From NCBI RefSeq assembly GCF_016702655.1, contig NZ_JADJDO010000006.1, positions 1 through 64,000 on the forward strand: DNA of 64,000 nt. The letters are read 5' to 3'. The notes beneath the pieces are model-generated. The model was not told the DNA's origin. It did not search any database and worked only from the letters and a program-made list of their open reading frames with translations. Each line of letters begins with the position of its first letter. The stretch's first letter is position 1. Shown piece by piece: positions 28,328 through 38,087 of the stretch. The position numbers were made by a program, and so were the translations under genes. The stretch is from Ideonella sp. GTDB lineage: Bacteria > Pseudomonadota > Gammaproteobacteria > Burkholderiales > Burkholderiaceae_C.

Positions 28328-29283
28328 TGGAGTCGGGCCTTGCCGATGTGCTGCTCGCCGAGCCGCGCGGCTTTTGTGCCGGCGTCGACCGCGCGATCGA
28401 GATCGTCGAGCGTGCGCTCACGAAGTTCGGCGCGCCGATCTACGTGCGCCACGAGATCGTGCACAACACCTACGTGGTCGAGAACCTGAAGGCCAAGGGC
28501 GCGATCTTCATCGAGGACCTGGCCGACGTGCCGGCGGGCGCGACGCTCGTCTTCAGCGCGCACGGCGTGAGCCAGGCCGTGCGGCGCGAGGCGAAGGAGC
28601 GAGGCTTCACGGTCTTCGATGCGACCTGCCCGCTCGTGAGCAAGGTCCATGTCGAGGTTGCCAAGCTCGCCCGCGAGGGCTACGAGTTCATCATGATCGG
28701 CCACAAGGGCCATCCCGAGGTCGAAGGGACGATGGGGCAACTCGCCGAGGGCATCTTCCTCGTCGAGGACGTGGCCGATGTGGCCGCGGTCCGGGTTACG
28801 CGGCCGGATCGTCTGGCCGTGGTGACGCAGACCACGCTCTCGGTGGACGACGCGGCCGAGATCCTGGCCGCCGTCAAGCGCCGATTCCCGCTCGTGCGCG
28901 AGCCCAAGCAGCAGGACATCTGCTACGCGACGCAGAACCGCCAGGACGCGGTCAAGCTCCTGAGCCCGCAGGTGGACGTGGTCGTCGTCGTCGGCAGCCC
29001 GACGAGCTCGAACAGCAACCGCCTGCGCGAGGTCGCGCTGCGCCTGGGTACCGAGGCCTACATGGTCGATGCGCCCGAAGACCTGCGCCCCGAGTGGTTT
29101 GCCGGCAAGCGCCATGTCGGGCTGACCGCGGGCGCATCGGCGCCCGACATCCTGGTGCAGCAGGTCATCGCGCGGCTGCGCGCACTCGGCGCGGTCTCGG
29201 TGCGCACGCTGCCGGGCGTGCAGGAAACGGTGCACTTCCCGCTGCCGATGGGCCTCGGCGACAAGGCGATGGCAGGCGGCTGA
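28327..29283 (+). CDS. ispH: 4-hydroxy-3-methylbut-2-enyl diphosphate reductase
   Basis: Last enzyme of the methylerythritol phosphate isoprenoid pathway: an iron-sulfur reductase that makes IPP and DMAPP. The 318 residues hold the three cluster cysteines in PRGFCAGVDRA (near residue 16), DATCPLVSKVH (near 100) and DICYATQNRQ (near 200), plus the substrate histidines in YVRHEIVHN and GHKGHPEVEG and the loop VVGSPTSSNSNRL. The ATG at 28327 is used; a GTG one codon earlier is also open. Confidence 0.97.
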   Translation: MESGLADVLLAEPRGFCAGVDRAIEIVERALTKFGAPIYVRHEIVHNTYVVENLKAKGAIFIEDLADVPAGATLVFSAHGVSQAVRREAKERGFTVFDATCPLVSKVHVEVAKLAREGYEFIMIGHKGHPEVEGTMGQLAEGIFLVEDVADVAAVRVTRPDRLAVVTQTTLSVDDAAEILAAVKRRFPLVREPKQQDICYATQNRQDAVKLLSPQVDVVVVVGSPTSSNSNRLREVALRLGTEAYMVDAPEDLRPEWFAGKRHVGLTAGASAPDILVQQVIARLRALGAVSVRTLPGVQETVHFPLPMGLGDKAMAGG

Positions 29284-29435
29284 AGCACGAGCGGCTGTTC
29301 GCGCTTCGGGCCCGGGTTGTGCGCGCAGCCGGCGCAGCCGCCGCGGCGCGACGCGATCGCGCCGACGAGGTTCTTCAGCGCAAACGCGGCGCAGGCGCCG
29401 ACGATGAGCGCGGTGGCGATCGATTGAAGGTCCAT
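29058..29435 (-). CDS. Small Cys-rich membrane protein downstream of feoB
   Basis: The first 45 residues look real: MDLQSIATALIVGACAAFAL is a membrane helix and is followed by RRGGCAGCAHNPGPKRE, a short Cys pair motif typical of the FeoB-associated Cys-rich proteins. It starts 16 bases after the feoB stop on the same strand. The remaining 70 or so residues are antisense to the end of ispH and look like read-through, so the true end may be earlier through a base change, or the tail may simply be tolerated. Role in iron uptake is inferred from position. Confidence 0.55.
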   Translation of the reverse strand: MDLQSIATALIVGACAAFALKNLVGAIASRRGGCAGCAHNPGPKREQPLVLQPPAIALSPRPIGSGKCTVSCTPGSVRTETAPSARSRAMTCCTRMSGADAPAVSPTWRLPANHSGRRSSGASTM

Positions 29436-29451
29436 CGCTGCCCCGGGCCCC

Positions 29452-31323
29452 TCAGGATCCGGCCCACAGCGCGACGCGGTAGGTCACGAACGCAGCCGCG
29501 TAGGCAAGCGCGAACAGGTAAGCCGCCATCAGCAGCGGATAGCGCCACGAATTCGTCTCGCGCCTGACGACGACGAGCGTCGACAGGCACTGCGGCGCGA
29601 ACACATACCACGCGAGCAGCGCGTACGCGGTGGCGAGCGACCAGCTCTGCGCAATCACCGGCGCGAGCGCGTCGGCAACCGCCTCGCCCTGCGCCGACAG
29701 CGCATACACGGTGCCGAGTGCGCCCACGGCCACCTCGCGCGCGGCCAGCCCCGGCACGAGCGCGATCGAGATCTGCCAGTTGAATCCGATCGGCGCGAAC
29801 ACATGCTGCAGCGCGTGGCCGAGCATGCCGGCCAGGCTGTACTCGATCGCCGCGCCGGCTGCGCCGGCCGGCGGCGCAGGGTAGCTCGCGAGGAACCACA
29901 GCACGACGGTGAGCGTGAAGATGATGCCGCCCACGCGGGCGAGGAAGATGTGCGCGCGCTCCCACAGGCCGAGCGCGAGGTTGCGCAGCCCCGGCAGGCG
30001 ATAGGGCGGCAACTCGAGCATCAGCGGCTGGTAGCGGCTCTTCATCCAGACCCGCTTCATCGTCCACGCAACCGCCATTGCCGAGGCGACGCCGGCCACG
30101 TACAGGCCGAACAGCGTCAGCCCGCGCAGGTTGAAGATGCCGACGCTGCGATCGGGGACGAAGGCGCCGATCAGCAGCGCATACACCGGCAGCCGCGCCG
30201 AGCACGTCATCAACGGCGCGATCATGATCGTTGCCAGCCGGTCGGGCCAGTGCGCGATGGTGCGCGTCGCCATGATGCCGGGAATGGCGCAGGCAAAGCT
30301 CGACAGCAGCGGGATGAACGCGCGCCCCGACAAGCCCACCTTGCCCATCAGGTTGTCGAGCAGGAAGGCCGCGCGCGGCAGGTAGCCCGAATCCTCGAGC
30401 AGCAGGATGAAGAAGAACAGGATCAGGATCTGCGGCAGGAACACGAGCACGCTGCCGACGCCGGCGATCACGCCGTCGACGACCAGGCTGCGCAGCGGCC
30501 CGTCGGCCATGTGGCCGGTGACCCAGCTGCCAAGCAACTCGAGCGCGACCCGGATCGCGTCCATCGGCAGCGCGGCCCACGAGAACACGGCCTGGAAGAC
30601 GAGGAACAGCAGCGTGGCCAGGATCGCGAGGCCCCACAGCGGGTGCATCACGACGGCGTCGATGCGCGGGTAGTGGAAGCGTGCGACGCGCCCCGCGACG
30701 GGCGCGGCGACGGCGAGGATGCGCCGCACCTCGGCCTGCAGTTCGTCGGCCGTGGGTGCCGCAGCCTCGGCGGGAGCCGACCGCGGCGGATGAAGCTTCG
30801 CGAGTTCGCGCTCGAGCAGCGCGAGCAACTGCGCATGACCCTCGTGGCGCACCGCCACCGTCTCGACGACCGGGCAGCCCAGCGCCTCGGAGAGGCGCGC
30901 GACGTCGATCGCCAGGCCCTGCGCGCGGGCCAGGTCGGCCATGTTCAGCGCCACCATCATCGGCCGGCCGAGGCGCTTCAATTCGAGCACCAGGCGCAGG
31001 TTCATGCGCAAATTGGTCGCATCGACGACGGCGACGATCGCGTCGGGCATGCTCTCGCCCGCGCGCCGGCCCTCGATGACCTCGCGCGTGACCTGCTCGT
31101 CGGGCGTTGCTGGCGTCAGGCTGTAGATGCCGGGCAGGTCGATCACCGAGACGGTCTGGCCGTTGCGCAAGCGCGCCTGGCCGACCTTGCGCTCGACCGT
31201 CACGCCGGCGTAGTTGGCGACCTTCTGGCGCGCGCCGGTCAACAGGTTGAACAGCGCCGTCTTGCCGCAGTTCGGGTTGCCGACGAGTGCGATGCTGTGC
31301 CCCGCTGCGGGCGCAGCATTCAT
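29452..31323 (-). CDS. feoB: Ferrous iron transporter B
   Basis: The 623 residues have an N-terminal G domain with GNPNCGKTALFN (G1), VANYAGVTVERKVG, DLPGIYSLTP (G3) and ALNMADLAR (G4). The transmembrane core carries Gate motifs such as FLPQILILFFFILLLEDSGY and PLLSSFACAIPGIMATRTI, and ends near TYRVALWAGS. It is shorter than E. coli FeoB (773) but typical of the short bacterial forms. The ATG at 31323 overlaps the feoA stop (ATGA), so I prefer it to the ATG at 31344. Confidence 0.96.
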   Translation of the reverse strand: MNAAPAAGHSIALVGNPNCGKTALFNLLTGARQKVANYAGVTVERKVGQARLRNGQTVSVIDLPGIYSLTPATPDEQVTREVIEGRRAGESMPDAIVAVVDATNLRMNLRLVLELKRLGRPMMVALNMADLARAQGLAIDVARLSEALGCPVVETVAVRHEGHAQLLALLERELAKLHPPRSAPAEAAAPTADELQAEVRRILAVAAPVAGRVARFHYPRIDAVVMHPLWGLAILATLLFLVFQAVFSWAALPMDAIRVALELLGSWVTGHMADGPLRSLVVDGVIAGVGSVLVFLPQILILFFFILLLEDSGYLPRAAFLLDNLMGKVGLSGRAFIPLLSSFACAIPGIMATRTIAHWPDRLATIMIAPLMTCSARLPVYALLIGAFVPDRSVGIFNLRGLTLFGLYVAGVASAMAVAWTMKRVWMKSRYQPLMLELPPYRLPGLRNLALGLWERAHIFLARVGGIIFTLTVVLWFLASYPAPPAGAAGAAIEYSLAGMLGHALQHVFAPIGFNWQISIALVPGLAAREVAVGALGTVYALSAQGEAVADALAPVIAQSWSLATAYALLAWYVFAPQCLSTLVVVRRETNSWRYPLLMAAYLFALAYAAAFVTYRVALWAGS

Positions 31324-31574
31324 GCTGGCTGTACCTGTATGCACTGCGCCTCGATCAACCGCAGCGCGAACATCGTCTCGCCAACCAGCACCGCGAGCGG
31401 TTCGCGCCCGCCCGGCCCTCGGCGCAACAGTTGGAGTGGCTCGCCGGCGATGAAGCCGAGCTCGCCGAGGCGGTGCAACGCGGCGGCATCGATCTCGGGC
31501 GAGGCGGCCACTACGCGCAGCACGGTCGCACGGGCGCCGTTGGCGAGGTCGGGGAGCAGGGTGGGTTGCGGCAT
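31320..31574 (-). CDS. feoA: Ferrous iron transport protein A
   Basis: An 84-residue SH3-like cytoplasmic partner of FeoB. It begins MPQPTLLPDLANGARATVLR, has the core LHRLGELGFIAGEPLQLLRR, and ends in VGETMFALRLIEAQCIQV. It is the first gene of feoA-feoB-small Cys-rich protein, with overlapping stop and start codons between the first two. A Fur-box-like sequence lies 19-37 bases before its ATG. Confidence 0.93.
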   Translation of the reverse strand: MPQPTLLPDLANGARATVLRVVAASPEIDAAALHRLGELGFIAGEPLQLLRRGPGGREPLAVLVGETMFALRLIEAQCIQVQPA

Positions 31575-31592
31575 GGGGGCGAGTCGGTCAGG

Positions 31593-31611
31593 TTAATGAT
31601 AATCGCTCGCA
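31593..31611 (-). promoter_or_regulatory. Fur-box-like operator upstream of feoA
   Basis: On the plus strand TTAATGATAATCGCTCGCA contains AATGATAAT, a strong match to one half of the Fur consensus GATAATGATAATCATTATC; the second half is weak. Placement just before feoA suggests repression by Fur with ferrous iron. Confidence 0.5.
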
Positions 31612-31727
31612 TCTGACCTGCGCCTGCGCTGGATCAAGCCAGCGGCCCGGCTGCGTGCCTGCCTACAATCCGCCGCTTCATCCCCCTCATCGCAAGGACG
31701 GCGCGCTGCGCTCGCCGTTGACCCTCC

Positions 31728-33023
<1,296 letters not shown>

Positions 33024-33073
33024 GGCTGGGCTAGAATGCCGGCCTCGGTGGCCGACCCGCCGAAGCGAACCCA

Positions 33074-33165
<92 letters not shown>

Positions 33166-33228
33166 GCGACCGGCCCGCACAAGCCGTCGCAACCCGTCGC
33201 CGAACCCCCGTTCCCGCCTTGTCGCATC

Positions 33229-33246
33229 CCCCCATGTTCATGGGGG
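33229..33246 (+). terminator. Hairpin downstream of tRNA-Ser
   Basis: CCCCCATG and CATGGGGG form a perfect eight-base inverted repeat around TT, about 65 bases after the tRNA. There is no T run, so it may be a processing or pausing hairpin rather than a true intrinsic terminator. Confidence 0.4.
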
Positions 33247-33344
33247 TCGGGCGGCGCCACCGTTCCTCGCCTCGGGTAATCCCGGCAGTGGCCCGAGGTT
33301 CGAGTGCCTAGCATGGAAGGATATTCATTCGCGGGAGCGAGACC

Positions 33345-34320
33345 ATGAAGATTGCGTCCATTGTTTGCCTGGTCGCGGCCCTGGCCGCTGGATCAACGCT
33401 GTCTCCGGCGTCAGCCCAGCAGGCCGTGCACTCGTCGCACATCGGCGAGACCGATGCCGACCACGGCCCGGCTTTCACCTTTGCCGGCAGGACCTATGCC
33501 AATCAAAAGGCCTTCATCGACAGCGGTGCACGATGCGCAACGCGCGAGGTTTCCGACTTCGAGCAGCGCATCCTCGAGATGAAGGAACGCCAGTGGCAAG
33601 CCGAGCGTGAGGCCGCGGGTGCGGTCGATCCTGCGGCAACCGGGGGGGTGATTCCGGTCTACTTCCACGTGATCAGGAGCGGCACGGCGCTGGAGCAGGG
33701 CAACATTCCCGACAGCCAGATCAGTGCCCAGATGACGGTCCTCAACGATGCCTACGCCTCTTCCGGGTTCAGCTTCCAGCTCATCGAGGTGACGCGCACC
33801 ACCAATGCGAGCTGGTTCACGATGGCGCCCGACTCGGCGGCGGAGCAGCAGGCCAAGAGCGCGCTGCGCCGGGGCGGCGCCGACACGCTCAACATTTACT
33901 CCGCCAACCCGGGCGGCGGGCTGCTCGGCTGGGCCACGTTCCCGTCGAGCTACGCGGGCAATCCGCAGGACGACGGCGTCGTGATCCTGTTCAGCTCGGT
34001 TCCGGGTGGCTCGGCCACGCCGTACAACGAGGGCGACACGGGTACGCACGAGGTCGGCCACTGGATGGGCCTGTACCACACCTTCCAGGGTGGCTGCAGC
34101 CTGCGCAACGACCAGGTGAAGGACACCCCGGCCGAACGGTCGGCGGCCTATAACTGCCCGGTCGGGCGCGACACCTGCACGCGGCCCCGGCAAGCCCGGC
34201 GCGGACCCGATCACGAACTTCATGGACTACACCGACGACTCCTGCATGTTCCAGTTCACGACCGGGCAGGACCAGCGCATGGATTCGCAGTTCCAGATGT
34301 ACCGGCGGCCGCCGGTCTGA
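33345..34320 (+). pseudogene. Secreted zinc metalloprotease (pappalysin-like, M43), one frameshift
   Basis: A secreted gluzincin/metzincin-type protease. It has a signal peptide (MKIASIVCLVAALAAGSTLS, cleavage near PASAQ) and a propeptide-like region (FAGRTYANQKAFIDSGARC). The catalytic domain has TGTHEVGHWMGLYHTFQGGC, that is HExxHxxGxxH plus the third-ligand pattern of M43. At about 34185, in a run GGCCCC, the frame changes. The correct continuation PGKPGADPITNFMDYTDDSC and QFTTGQDQRMDSQFQMY ends at the TGA 34318-34320. With the indel removed the length is about 324 residues, normal for the family. Confidence 0.85.
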
Positions 34321-34342
34321 CCGGTCGCGGCGCGGCGCCGGT

Positions 34343-34999
34343 TCAACGCAGCGGGCCGGCGTCGAACGCCTGCGCGGGCGTCAGCCGCACCAGCGACGCG
34401 GCCTGCTCGGGCGTACCGAACAGCCACGCGTCGACGTCGTCGAACTCGATCGCAACCACGCCGCGCTTGTCCTGCGCGTCGGGGGCCAGCTTCGGGTCGG
34501 GCTTGTGCATGCGGCGGAACAGCGGGTGCGCGTCGGCGTTCAAGGTGAGCATGGTGTAGCTCTCGACGATTTCGCCGCTGGCCTTGTCGGTCCAGGTATT
34601 CCACAGGCCCGCCAGGCCCCAAGGTGCGCCATCGGCGCGCGCAAAGCGCCACCAGACATTGCGCCCGCTCTCCCAGTTGGGCTCGTCGAAGCTCAGCGCC
34701 GGGATGATGCAGCGCTTGCCGTGATGCCACGAGGCCTTGAACGAGGCCTTGGTCGCGATCTCCTCGTAGCGCGCGTTGTTGGTCGAGTAAGGCAGCTTGG
34801 CGGTCTTCGCGAACCAGGGCACGAGCCCCCACTGGCCGATCACGAGTTCGCGCTGCGCTTCGCTTGCATCGCGCGCGGCGCGGACGAACGGCCCGGGGGC
34901 GCGCGGAAAGACCTCCGCCATGCGCCACGGCGTGCGCGCGCCGACGGTCCAGTAGCGCTCGATGTCGCCGGCGGCGGGGGAGACGTAGCGGTTGCACAT
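34343..34999 (-). CDS. SRAP-domain protein (HMCES/YedK-like)
   Basis: The protein forms a covalent thiazolidine link to abasic sites in single-stranded DNA and so protects stalled forks. 218 residues begin MCNRYVSPAAG, placing the catalytic Cys at position 2 after Met removal. Further signatures are WGLVPWFAKTAKLPYSTNNA (with the conserved Asn and ARYEEI), RCIIPALSFDEPN and the active-site TMLTLNADAHPLFRRMHK with its His. The start is fixed by the need for Cys2. An upstream open frame is ignored. Confidence 0.93.
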   Translation of the reverse strand: MCNRYVSPAAGDIERYWTVGARTPWRMAEVFPRAPGPFVRAARDASEAQRELVIGQWGLVPWFAKTAKLPYSTNNARYEEIATKASFKASWHHGKRCIIPALSFDEPNWESGRNVWWRFARADGAPWGLAGLWNTWTDKASGEIVESYTMLTLNADAHPLFRRMHKPDPKLAPDAQDKRGVVAIEFDDVDAWLFGTPEQAASLVRLTPAQAFDAGPLR

Positions 35000-35326
35000 C
35001 GGGCGAGACTGTAGCGCCCGGCGTGTCGTTGCGCCGGGGCTCAGCCGCTTTGGCTCAACGGCAGGCGGAGGCACTCATCCTGCACGAGTCGCGGTCTTGT
35101 TGTCGCCAGGCTGCGCGCGTGCGGGACAGGGGTGCCCTGCTGCGCTCAGTCCCGCCGCCGCGGGCGCTCCGCACTTCCTCAGGCCCACGACCTGATCTGG
35201 CGGCCTTGCTCGCCGTCGCGTGCGGAGCGCCTCAGCCAGGCGCCGGGCGAAGGGACTTCCAACCTGAGCGGTGTCGAGGCCCAGATTGCGGCGGGAAGTC
35301 AATCTGAACTTGGAAAGGGGAAGCCC
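35000..35326. other. Non-coding leader before the IS110-type transposase
   Basis: No gene is recognisable between the SRAP start and the transposase ATG. The stretch probably contains the left end of the IS110-type element. The exact end cannot be set from one copy because most IS110-type elements lack terminal inverted repeats. Confidence 0.4.
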
Positions 35327-36386
35327 ATGAAAGAGACTACACGAGCGCCGATAGCGCGGGTAGGGGTGGATCTGAGCAAGCGGGTCTACCAGGTACAGGC
35401 AGTCGATCGCGCTGGACAGCGAGCCCTGGCGAAGGCGATGTCGGTGGAGCGGTTCTACGCCTGGTGCGCGCAGTTGCCGGGCTGCCTGGGCGAGAAGCCT
35501 GCGGGGCGCACCACGTAGCGCGCGGTTGCGCTTGTGGGGCTGGATGCGCCTGATTGCGGCCACTTCGTCACGCCTACCATGGCCGAGCGGCAAGAACGAC
35601 GCCAACGACGCGGCGCGATCGCGAGGCGGCCGCCCGGCCGGATGCGCGTGCCCGGAACAGCCCAGCAACAAGGCTGCTGGCGCTCCAGCTGCGCAGGGGC
35701 TACGGGAACGCACCGCATCGATCAACCGCATCCGCGGCTTGCTGGCCGAGTTCGGCCTCGTGTTCCCCAAGGGTCCCGAGGCGTTGCGCCGGGTGCTGGC
35801 CGAAGTGCTCGAAGACGCGAGCAACGAGTTGCCCGGCATCGCCCGGCTGGCGTTGCAGCGTGCGCATGAGCACTGGATCGCCATCGATGCGCAGATCGGC
35901 TGGTGCGACCAACGCATCGCCGAGCATGCGCGCACCGATGAACAAGCACGCACGGCGGCCACGCTGATGGGGATCGGTCCGATCACCGCCTCGGCGCTGG
36001 TGGCCAGCGTGGGAGACTTTGCGCAGTTCGCCAACGCGGCGCAGTTCGGTGCCTGGCTCGGGCTGGTGCCCAGCCAGCACTCCACTGGCGGCAAGGCCAG
36101 GCTCGGGCGCATCACCAAGCGCGGCGACGAGTACTTGCGCACGCTGCTGATCCAGGGCGCGAAGTCCGCCGTAATGACGGCCGGCAAACGCAGCGACCGC
36201 ATCAGCCAATGGCTCCTTCAGCTCAAGCAGCGTGCAGGCTGGCAGAAGGCGGCAGTGGCGTTGGCCAACAAGAATGCCCGCATCTTGTGGGCGGTGCTGA
36301 CGCGCCACGGTCGATACGACCCGCAGCACGTGCCCGAGCCGCCGGCGAGGCGCTGCTGCCTGCCGCGCGCGATGGTGACCACATGA
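35327..36386 (+). mobile_element. IS110-family transposase, frameshifted
   Basis: A DEDD-type transposase of the IS110/IS1111 group. It starts at the ATG 35327 with ARVGVDLSKRVYQVQAVD, carrying the first acidic residue. Between about 35480 and 35700 the frame is broken several times, although GKNDANDAA is recognisable in between. The C-terminal half is intact: RTASINRIRGLLAEFGLVFP, GIGPITASALVASVGDF and the transposase_20 domain with GAWLGLVPSQHSTGGKARLG. It probably cannot move itself. The element sits between the SRAP and CBS-domain genes and interrupts neither. Confidence 0.85.
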
Positions 36387-36931
36387 ACTGCTCGACCAAA
36401 CCGTACTGAGGTTCGCCTCAGCGTTCACCCGCCAGACATGCTCTCGAAGATGCTCACCACAGGTCAGACCGGCAGCAGGCCAGCTCGCTTTACTTCGCGT
36501 GCCCGAACACGAGGAGCGAATGGAGCCCTGCTGAGCGGTTCGTATCTGGGGCCTCGGTATGACGATTGCCGACACAAGCCCGCCTGTAGATGTGCAGTCT
36601 GTTCCTCGATGGTTGACATCGGCGATGGCACAGGTCGGCGTGAACGCGCAACAGCCATGAACCGCAAGCCGGACCTCCAGGGCCTCGACGGCTTGTCGGC
36701 CAAGTGCCTTGTCCAACAAGCCGCCCGACAGCGTCGCTGCGCGCACCAGTTCGCAGCAGTTGACTCGTGGGGAAGTCCCTGTAGAAGTAAAGGGACGGGC
36801 GCAGCCCGGCCCGGGGGACATGAGCAGCGTCGGCCGCCCGGTGGCCTCGGCTCGCGCCTGAATCTGCGGATCGTCCGATCGCCCAACGGGGCGCTGAACC
36901 TCGCTCTCGTTCGATTGAACGCAACTGCGGT
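36387..36931. other. Non-coding right flank of the IS110-type element
   Basis: I see no convincing protein here. Open frames on both strands lack motifs. The length and place just behind the transposase fit the long non-coding end of IS1111-type elements, which in studied members encodes the guide (bridge/seek) RNA. The right boundary is not determinable from this copy. Confidence 0.4.
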
Positions 36932-37387
36932 TCAGCGCCGCTCCTTGATCTCGCGGTCGCGCGCGCCGCGCAGCGCAAAGACGAGCTCGCCGAACTCGCG
37001 CGTCAGCGCCTCGAGGATGTCTTCGAGCGCCGCCAGGCCGACCACGCGCCCGGCGTCGTCGGTCACGATCAGGCGCCGCACGCGGTGCTGGTGCAGCAGC
37101 CGCGTGGCGTCGATCAGGCCGGCACTCGCCGGCGCCGTGACGAGCTCGGTCGACATGATGTCGCCGACCGTGAACAGTGCCGGGTCGAGCTCCTCGGCCA
37201 CTACCGCGAGCACCAGGTCGCGGTCGGTGACGATGCCGACCGCCTTGCCGTCCGCCGCCGCGGCGTCGACGACGACGAGCGAGCCGACGTGATGCTCGCG
37301 CATCAGTTGCGCGGCGCGCGTGGCCGTGGTCTCGGGGGTGGCGGTGACGATGATCGGGCTGGCCAGCGACTCGAGCGTTGCGGACAT
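36932..37387 (-). CDS. CBS-domain pair protein
   Basis: The 151 residues form two CBS repeats and nothing else. The first is TRAAQLMREHHVGSLVVVDA with GIVTDRDL, and the second is ATRLLHQHRVRRLIVTDDAG with VVGLAALEDILEAL. Such stand-alone Bateman modules bind adenine nucleotides and act as sensors for a partner protein, here unknown. The C-terminal LRGARDREIKERR is basic. It is transcribed toward the IS element. Confidence 0.9.
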   Translation of the reverse strand: MSATLESLASPIIVTATPETTATRAAQLMREHHVGSLVVVDAAAADGKAVGIVTDRDLVLAVVAEELDPALFTVGDIMSTELVTAPASAGLIDATRLLHQHRVRRLIVTDDAGRVVGLAALEDILEALTREFGELVFALRGARDREIKERR

Positions 37388-37475
37388 GGGGCCTCCGGGA
37401 CGATGGGAGCTGTGGAGAACCGATTCAACCTCGACCCCGTTGCCATCGCGTTGACTGCGCTCAAGCGTATCGGGG

Positions 37476-38003
37476 TCAGGTCTTTAATTTGAACCCCTCT
37501 TCGTCGGGGCGCCCAAGCGCGGGGTAGCGTTGCAGCACGGTGTAGCCGGCCGGCAGGCGCGACTCGACGAGCGCAAAGCCGTTGACCCGCCAGCATGGCG
37601 CGGCGCAGCGCGCAGGGGGTGTTGCGCCGGCAGCGCGACGGGCAAGCGTCAGGTGCGGACGCCAGGGCCGGGCCTCGGCGGCCAGGCCGACGCGCTGCAG
37701 CGCCGCGCCGAGGGCTGCGCGCAGGTCGGCAAGCGCAGGCGGGATGCGGGCCGGCTCGAGCACTGCGATGCCGCCCGCCCACAACGCCGGGCGCGACAGC
37801 GTGAGCGCGAACGGCGCGAAAGGCAAAGCGAGCGCGGCGCGCAACGCCGGCACGCGCTCGCGCGGCACGGCGCCGAGAAAGTGCAGCGTCAGGTGCAGCC
37901 GTTCGGCTGGCACCGGTGCCGCGCCAGCGTTCCAGGCCCATCGGCCGGCTGCCGCAGCAAGCGCTGCGCGCACGCCCGCCGTGGGCCACAGCGCGACGAA
38001 CAA
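37476..38003 (-). CDS. thpR: RNA 2',3'-cyclic phosphodiesterase (LigT/ThpR)
   Basis: A 175-residue 2H phosphoesterase that opens 2',3'-cyclic phosphates. The two catalytic HxT motifs are in ERLHLTLHFLGAV (near residue 36) and WRPHLTLARRA (near 118). The start MFVALWPTAGVRAAL matches the family's MRLFVALW-type N-terminus. It runs in the same direction as the radical SAM and MEMO genes upstream, with a family-B repeat between. Confidence 0.92.
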   Translation of the reverse strand: MFVALWPTAGVRAALAAAAGRWAWNAGAAPVPAERLHLTLHFLGAVPRERVPALRAALALPFAPFALTLSRPALWAGGIAVLEPARIPPALADLRAALGAALQRVGLAAEARPWRPHLTLARRAAGATPPARCAAPCWRVNGFALVESRLPAGYTVLQRYPALGRPDEEGFKLKT

Positions 38004-38034
38004 TCGCGCGCACGCGGCAGGCTCACCTGAGTAC

Positions 38035-38087
38035 CTGCGTGCTGAGCCCCTTCGTGGCCCTTGGCGGCCCGGCGGGCTCCTGCCTCA
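38035..38087 (-). repeat. GC-rich dispersed repeat, family B copy
   Basis: Read on the minus strand it starts CCCGCCGGGCCGCCAAGGGC and ends with CAGCACGCAGGTACT, matching the copy at 60547-60611 (CCCGCCGGGCCGCCCCAAGG to CACGCAGGTACT). It separates the radical SAM gene end from thpR. Confidence 0.6.
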
